Assembly: GCF_001571145.1 (NCBI RefSeq)
Contig: NZ_BCTF01000037.1
Span: forward strand, 1-46,043
DNA: 46,043 nucleotides
Direction of reading: 5' to 3'
DNA from: Hydrogenophaga flava NBRC 102514
GTDB lineage: Bacteria > Pseudomonadota > Gammaproteobacteria > Burkholderiales > Burkholderiaceae_C
Below the pieces are notes generated by a model. The model made no database searches, was not told where the DNA came from, and saw only the letters and a program-made list of their open reading frames with translations. Within the stretch, counting starts at the first letter, position 1, and every line of letters begins with the position of its first letter. The position numbers and the translations under genes were made by a program. Below are positions 41,711-46,043 of this stretch, in pieces.

Positions 41711-43837
41711 TCATATCGACAAGGGGTCCACGTCCACCGCGAAGCGGATCAGGCCACGCGCGCCCGGCACGCTGCGGCCGTCCAGCAGCAGCGGCTGCCA
41801 GGCCGCGAGGAAGCGCTGCAGCGCCGCGCGCGAGGCGCTTTCCACCAGCAGCTGCGCGCGCTCGACGTTCGCCACGCGCTGGATGGTCAGCGGCACCGCC
41901 GGGTAGAGCGTCACCTCGTCGCGGTACGGCAGGCTGGCCGCGGCTTCGGCGGCGGCGTTGAGGAAGGCCTGGGCCGCCTCCTGCGTGCGCGCGTCGGCGC
42001 GCAGCAGCGCCTGGGCGCCGAAGGGCGGCATGCCTGCGGCCTCGCGCTCGGCCAGCTGGGCGGCGGCAAAGCCGGGGAAGTCGTATTTGCGCAGGGATGC
42101 GAACAGCGCGTGCTCCGGGTGCCAGGTCTGCAACCACATCTCGCTGGCGCCGGCCTGCGCCGCGTCGCGCCCGGCCCGGCCCGCCGCCTGCATCAGCAGC
42201 GCGAACAGGCGCTCGGGCGCGCGGTAGTCGCTGGCGAACAGGGCAGCGTCGGCGTTCACGCTGGCGACCAGGGTGATGCGCCGGAAGTCGTGGCCCTTGG
42301 CCACCATCTGCGTGCCCACCAGCACGTCCACCTCGCCGCTGTGCAGAGCGGCCAGCTGCTGCTCCAGGCTGCCCTTGAGCCGCGTGGTGTCGGCGTCCAT
42401 GCGCGCCACCTTGGCCGTCTGTCCGTCGGGTCGCTTGACGTCCGAAAGCAGGCCGGCCAGCTGTTCCTCGATCTGCTCTGTGCCGCGGCCCACGGGCGCG
42501 ATGTCCAGGTTGCCGCAGTCCGGGCAGGACCGCGGCACGCGTGAGCTGAAGCCGCAGTGGTGGCAGCGCAGCGTGCGGTCGAGCTTGTGGAACACGCGGA
42601 AGGCGCTGCAGTGCGGGCACTGGCTTTTCCAGGCGCAGGCGTCGCACGAGAGCACCGGCGCGTAGCCGCGGCGGTTGAGCAGCACCAGGCACTGCTCGCC
42701 ACGCGCGATGCGCGCCTCCATCGCCGCCAGCAGCGGCGGCGCAATGCTCGCGCCCTTGGGCTGGTGGTTCATGTCCACCAGCCGCAGCCGGGGCAGGGCG
42801 CCGCCGCCGATACGCGCCGGCATCTCCAGCCGCTTGTAACGCCCCTGGTCCGCCGCGTGCCAGCTCTCCAGAGAGGGCGTGGCCGAACCCAGGATCACCT
42901 GGCAGCGCTGGCCTTTGGCCGCCAGCGTCTCGCTCTCCACCTTGGCGCGGTACACCGCCAGGTCGCGCGCCGAATAGCGCGCACCGTCCTGGCTCTTGTA
43001 GCTGGGGTCGTGTTCTTCGTCGACCACGATCAGGCGTAGCCCGGGCATGGACGCGAACACCGCCATGCGCGTGCCCAGCACGATGCGCGCCTGCCCGCTG
43101 TGCGCCGCCAGCCAGCTGCCCAGCCGCTGTGCCGGCGTCATGCCGCTGTGCATGGACACCACCGCGCCCTCGCCGTACAGCGGGGCAAAACGCTCGCGGA
43201 AGCGGGCTTCGAGCTGCGGCGTGAGGTTGATCTCCGGCACCATCACCAGCACCTGGGTCGGCGGTTCGCCGTCGGGCGCGGCCTGCGCCAGCGCGTCCTC
43301 GGTCGCGCGCAGGTAGACCTCGGTCTTGCCGCTGCCGGTGGCGCCGTAGAGCAGCACCGGCTCGGTCGCCGTCGGCAAGGCGGCCAGCACCGCCGCCTGT
43401 TCCTCGCTGGCCGGTGGCACCGCCGCCGCGGCGGCCTCGGCCTGGTCTGCTGGCGCCGCAGCCTTGGCCCGGCGCTTGAGCCGCCGCGCCAGCTGCACCG
43501 CGTCCAGCTCGCGCAGCTGCGGCGGCAGCGCCGCCAGCGCCACCTCGCCCAGGCTGCGCTGGTAGTAGCGCGCCGCAAATGTGACCAGTTGTTGCCAGGC
43601 GGCGCTCAGCGGCGCCAGCCCTTCCAGTGCCCCGATCACCGACTTCGCCTGCGCCGGGTCCAGCCCCGGCGGCGGTTCGTCCGGCCCGCCCCAGACCACG
43701 CCCAGCACCTCGCGCGCGCCCAGCGGCACACGCACCAGCGTTCCCGGCGCGAGCGACAACTCACTTCGGTAGCTCAGCGCTGGCCCCAGACCGCTGTGGG
43801 CCGGGGTCGCAACGACCACGCTGGACCAAGTAGGCAT
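41711..43837 (-). CDS. priA: Primosomal protein N' (replication restart helicase PriA)
   Basis: A 708-residue PriA. The N-terminal 3'-DNA-binding domain (about 1-105) is followed by the helicase core with YGATGSGKTEVYLRATED (about 164-181) and DEEHDPSYKSQDG (about 273-285). The zinc domain has CDACAWKSQCPHC and CHHCGFSSRVPRSCPDCG (about 400-445), and helicase motifs V/VI follow (LVGTQMVAKGHDF, QAAGRAGRD). It reloads the replisome at collapsed forks. The ATG at 43837 gives the family-standard N-terminus. Confidence 0.95.
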   Translation of the reverse strand: MPTWSSVVVATPAHSGLGPALSYRSELSLAPGTLVRVPLGAREVLGVVWGGPDEPPPGLDPAQAKSVIGALEGLAPLSAAWQQLVTFAARYYQRSLGEVALAALPPQLRELDAVQLARRLKRRAKAAAPADQAEAAAAAVPPASEEQAAVLAALPTATEPVLLYGATGSGKTEVYLRATEDALAQAAPDGEPPTQVLVMVPEINLTPQLEARFRERFAPLYGEGAVVSMHSGMTPAQRLGSWLAAHSGQARIVLGTRMAVFASMPGLRLIVVDEEHDPSYKSQDGARYSARDLAVYRAKVESETLAAKGQRCQVILGSATPSLESWHAADQGRYKRLEMPARIGGGALPRLRLVDMNHQPKGASIAPPLLAAMEARIARGEQCLVLLNRRGYAPVLSCDACAWKSQCPHCSAFRVFHKLDRTLRCHHCGFSSRVPRSCPDCGNLDIAPVGRGTEQIEEQLAGLLSDVKRPDGQTAKVARMDADTTRLKGSLEQQLAALHSGEVDVLVGTQMVAKGHDFRRITLVASVNADAALFASDYRAPERLFALLMQAAGRAGRDAAQAGASEMWLQTWHPEHALFASLRKYDFPGFAAAQLAEREAAGMPPFGAQALLRADARTQEAAQAFLNAAAEAAASLPYRDEVTLYPAVPLTIQRVANVERAQLLVESASRAALQRFLAAWQPLLLDGRSVPGARGLIRFAVDVDPLSI

Positions 43838-44227
43838 ATTTGGCGCTTTTTCCTCAGTTGAACTGTCGAAAAGCCGGGTAAGTCATTGATTTGTCATGGC
43901 TTCCACAGCTTTCCAGAATTTCTGTGGATAACTTTGTTGATAGGTGTGTTTTTGCGCTCGGGAGCCCTTGTAAATCAAGGGCTTTCTTAAACTGCCCGGA
44001 AAAACGGCAAACCACAAAACCCAATGAAATCAATGGCTTGCAAAACTAACCCCTCCGGGGTAGTGGGCGATGGTGATGCAATGTACCTTCCGCACCGCAG
44101 CAAAAAATTTGTGCATAACCAAGGCCTGTCAAGCGCTGTTTTTCAGAAAAATTTGCGCCGGGTGGCTTGACACGGGGCCACGGCGGCGCTCCGCTAGGCC
44201 CGGCGCGGCTTCCAGGCCGATGGAGTC
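43838..44227. other. AT-richer intergenic region with DnaA-box-like words
   Basis: A 390-base gap between hemE and priA, visibly richer in A and T than the rest. TGTGGATAA (43923-43931) is a perfect reverse DnaA box and TGTGCATAA (44110-44118) a one-base variant, in the same orientation. AGCCCTTG/CAAGGGCT (43963-43983) followed by TTCTT is terminator-shaped for the plus strand, although no gene runs that way. TGTCAAGC (44127-44134) and GCTTGACA (44165-44172) form an inverted repeat. No convincing ORF; it should hold the priA promoter. Confidence 0.5.
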
Positions 44228-45325
44228 TTAAGACTGCGCACGCAGGCGCTTCGAATGCGCGTGCACCGCGTCCACCAGCACCTTCACGTTCTCTGGCGGG
44301 GTGAACTGGCTGATGCCGTGGCCCAGGTTGAAGATGTGCGTGGGGCCCGTGCCCGCGCCCTGGTGCGGTGTGCCGAAACTCTCCAGCACCGCCGCCACCT
44401 CGCGCTCGATCGCCTCCGGCGGCGCGAACAGCACGTTCGGGTCGATGTTGCCCTGCAAGGCCTTGCTGTCGCCCACGGCCGCGCGGGCCTTGGCGAGGTT
44501 CACCGTCCAGTCCAGACCCAGCGCCTCGCAGTCCAGACCCTTCATATCCTGAAGCCACAGCCCACCGCCCTTGGTGAACACGATGCTCGGGATCGTCGCG
44601 CCCGAGCTGTCCGTGCGCTTGAGCTGCGCCAGCACGCGCTTGGTGTACGCCAGGGAGAACTCCTGGAACTTGCCGTCGGCCAGCACACCGCCCCAGCTGT
44701 CAAAAATCATCACCGCCTGTGCGCCGGCGTCGATCTGCGCGTTCAGGTACGCCGCCACCGAATCGGCGTTGATGGCCAGGATGCGGTGCATCAGGTCCGG
44801 GCGGCTGTACATCAGGCTCTTGACGGCGCGGTAGTCGTCCGAACCGCCGCCCTCCACCATGTAGCAGGCCAGCGTCCAGGGGCTGCCCGAGAAGCCGATC
44901 AGCGGCACCCGGCCGTTCAGCGCCTTGCGGATGCTGGTGACTGCGTCGAACACGTAGCGCAGCTTGTCCATGTCCGGCACGGCCAGCGTCGCCACGTCGG
45001 CCTCGGTGCGCACGTTGCGCGCGAACTTCGGGCCCTCGCCCTGCGCGAACGACAGGCCCAGGCCCATCGCGTCCGGCACGGTCAGGATGTCGGAGAACAG
45101 GATCGCCGCGTCCAGCGCGTATCGCTCCAGCGGCTGCAGCGTCACCTCGGTCGCGTAGTCCACGTTCGTCGCCAGCCCCATGAACGAACCCGCCTTGGCG
45201 CGCGTGGCGCAGTACTCGGGCAGGTAGCGCCCGGCCTGGCGCATCAGCCACACCGGCGTGTGGTCGGTGGCTTGGCGCAGGCAGGCGCGCAGGAAGGTGT
45301 CGTTCTGCAGGGGGGCAAAGCTCAT
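44228..45325 (-). CDS. hemE: Uroporphyrinogen decarboxylase
   Basis: A 365-residue HemE, which removes four carboxyl groups from uroporphyrinogen III to give coproporphyrinogen III in haem biosynthesis. The signatures are PVWLMRQAGRYLPEY (about 24-38) and GFSGSPWTLACYMVEGGGS (about 143-161). ILFSDILTVPDAMG carries the catalytic Asp, MIFDSWGGVL follows, and the end has FNLGHGISQFTPPENVKVLVD. The ATG at 45325 gives the standard N-terminus. Haem demand in this window (QhpA, KatG) is a notable coincidence only. Confidence 0.97.
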   Translation of the reverse strand: MSFAPLQNDTFLRACLRQATDHTPVWLMRQAGRYLPEYCATRAKAGSFMGLATNVDYATEVTLQPLERYALDAAILFSDILTVPDAMGLGLSFAQGEGPKFARNVRTEADVATLAVPDMDKLRYVFDAVTSIRKALNGRVPLIGFSGSPWTLACYMVEGGGSDDYRAVKSLMYSRPDLMHRILAINADSVAAYLNAQIDAGAQAVMIFDSWGGVLADGKFQEFSLAYTKRVLAQLKRTDSSGATIPSIVFTKGGGLWLQDMKGLDCEALGLDWTVNLAKARAAVGDSKALQGNIDPNVLFAPPEAIEREVAAVLESFGTPHQGAGTGPTHIFNLGHGISQFTPPENVKVLVDAVHAHSKRLRAQS

Positions 45326-45407
45326 GGGGGTGTCCGGGTCGGGCTGCGGGAGGAAGCGGCGATTATCCCGCGTGGACTCTCGCGCCGGGTTTGCGGTGGC
45401 GCAGGGG

Positions 45408-45917
45408 TCAGGCGTGCAGGGCTAGCGTCGACGCCAGAGCATCCAGCGGGCTGACCGTGCCCCCGGCCGCCACCTGCAGCACATGTGTGTAGATCCTGGT
45501 GGTTGACACGTCGGCATGCCCCAGCAACTCCTGCACCGTCAGCACCACCGGTATGCGTTTGCGCTCGGGAGGGCGGCCGATCTGCTGCAGCCACGGCAGA
45601 TCCATACCCAGCACCTGCCGATACAGGAACAACAGCGCATTCAATGCCTGCCGGTGTGTGGCCGGCGCCACCTGCTTTTCGGTCGCCAGCATGATCAGAA
45701 AACCCTCCACTTCGGGCTGTCCCATGTCGCGTGGGTGCCGGAATTCGTCGCCGCTGCGGGCGGCCCAGAACACAAACGCCTTGGCCCAGTAGACGTAAAC
45801 CTTTTCGATCTGTAGGCTGCAATGCAGGTAGCGAACCCGTTCGCGCACCTGATCCAGCAGCCTGGCGGACCTGGGAGGGACCCAGTCGGGTTTGTCGGAT
45901 CTGTTAAGCCTGTTCAT
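45408..45917 (-). pseudogene. intI: Integron integrase with internal in-frame deletion
   Basis: A 169-residue remnant of an IntI tyrosine recombinase (usual length about 320-340). The N-terminal core-binding part is intact: LLDQVRERVRYLHCSLQIEK, THRQALNALLFLYRQVL and LPWLQQIGRPPERKRIPVVLT. The frame then jumps directly to VQELLGHADVSTTRIYTHVL, the C-terminal part with the last catalytic His and the Tyr nucleophile. About 150 residues are absent, including the Arg of box I, the catalytic Lys and the HxxR of box II, so it cannot recombine DNA. The start ATG at 45917 is overlapped by a LexA-box-like site. Confidence 0.85.
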
Positions 45918-45925
45918 ACATCCAG
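45910..45925. promoter_or_regulatory. LexA-box-like site over the intI start
   Basis: CTGTTCATACATCCAG matches the E. coli-type LexA consensus CTGT-N8-ACAG at seven of eight fixed positions and covers the intI start codon. SOS control of intI is established for several integrons. Confidence 0.45.
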
Positions 45926-46023
45926 CATGATTCGCTACAGGCTTGATTTCAAACAAATTTTTAGGATGCCATGCGACTTTGTTGAACGACTGCCCGCGGT
46001 GTTATCCGCCGTTTCGCCGGTTT

Positions 46024-46040
46024 AAATCAAAGTTAGGGAT
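46024..46040 (+). other. attI: attI-like recombination site (window end)
   Basis: AAATCAAAGTTAGGGAT closely resembles, from memory, the cassette-proximal end of class 1 attI1 (AAACAAAGTTAGGC). The core here is GTTAGGG instead of GTTRRRY. It lies about 110 bases before the intI start, on the side where cassettes would be inserted; the array would lie beyond the window. Confidence 0.5.
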
Positions 46041-46043
46041 GGT

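Noticed and set aside
44024..44170. 48-codon plus-strand ORF in the priA-hemE gap
   Set aside because: No Shine-Dalgarno sequence, unusual composition and it runs across the DnaA-like word; not distinguishable from chance.

Overview
The window is GC-rich chromosomal DNA from a betaproteobacterium, most likely a Comamonadaceae member of the Hydrogenophaga/Acidovorax type. This rests on the tuf–tRNA-Trp–secE–nusG–rplKAJL–rpoBC order, the rsmB–DUF4390–ntrY–ntrX–tRNA-Phe order, the neighbouring priA and hemE genes, and uniform codon use. The genus is inference.

Region 1 (1-12445) is the transcription/translation core: the 3' end of tuf, tRNA-Trp, secE, nusG, the L11-L1 and L10-L7/L12 ribosomal protein genes, then rpoB and rpoC, closed by a strong terminator. 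The leaders before rplK, rplJ and rpoB hold likely control elements. Region 2 (12539-20126) holds a LemA protein, an M48 membrane protease, rsmB, a DUF4390 exported protein, an NtrY-type sensor kinase with an unusually short NtrX-type partner lacking the AAA+ domain, tRNA-Phe, a YkgJ-type cysteine-cluster protein and a zinc-ribbon-like protein whose start is disturbed by a run of six T. Region 3 (20139-25694) holds a small exported protein, a Rep/UvrD helicase, an AEC permease, and a two-gene unit read as an antibacterial lipase effector with a lipoprotein immunity partner. Region 4 (25903-28305) is katG with a short leader ORF.

Region 5 (28313-39640) is the most distinctive part: a complete quinohemoprotein amine dehydrogenase (QHNDH) system. 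It has structural genes qhpA, qhpC and qhpB, the radical-SAM crosslinking enzyme qhpD, the FAD hydroxylase qhpG, the subtilisin-like protease qhpE, the ABC exporter qhpF and the AraC-type regulator qhpR. An acyl-CoA synthetase lies divergent from qhpF. An 18-of-20 identical sequence occurs before qhpA and in the synthetase/qhpF divergent region. It looks like a shared QhpR operator and ties the ligase to amine catabolism (amine to aldehyde to acid to acyl-CoA).

Region 6 (39729-45325) has a GAF protein, a degenerate receiver-like protein, a histidine phosphatase, a YidD protein with a cysteine-rich tail, priA, a 390-base AT-richer gap with DnaA-box-like words, and hemE. Region 7 (45408-46043) is a decayed integron: an integrase gene with an internal in-frame deletion of the catalytic core, a LexA-box-like site over its start codon, and an attI-like sequence at the very end. 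Any gene cassettes would begin just beyond the window.
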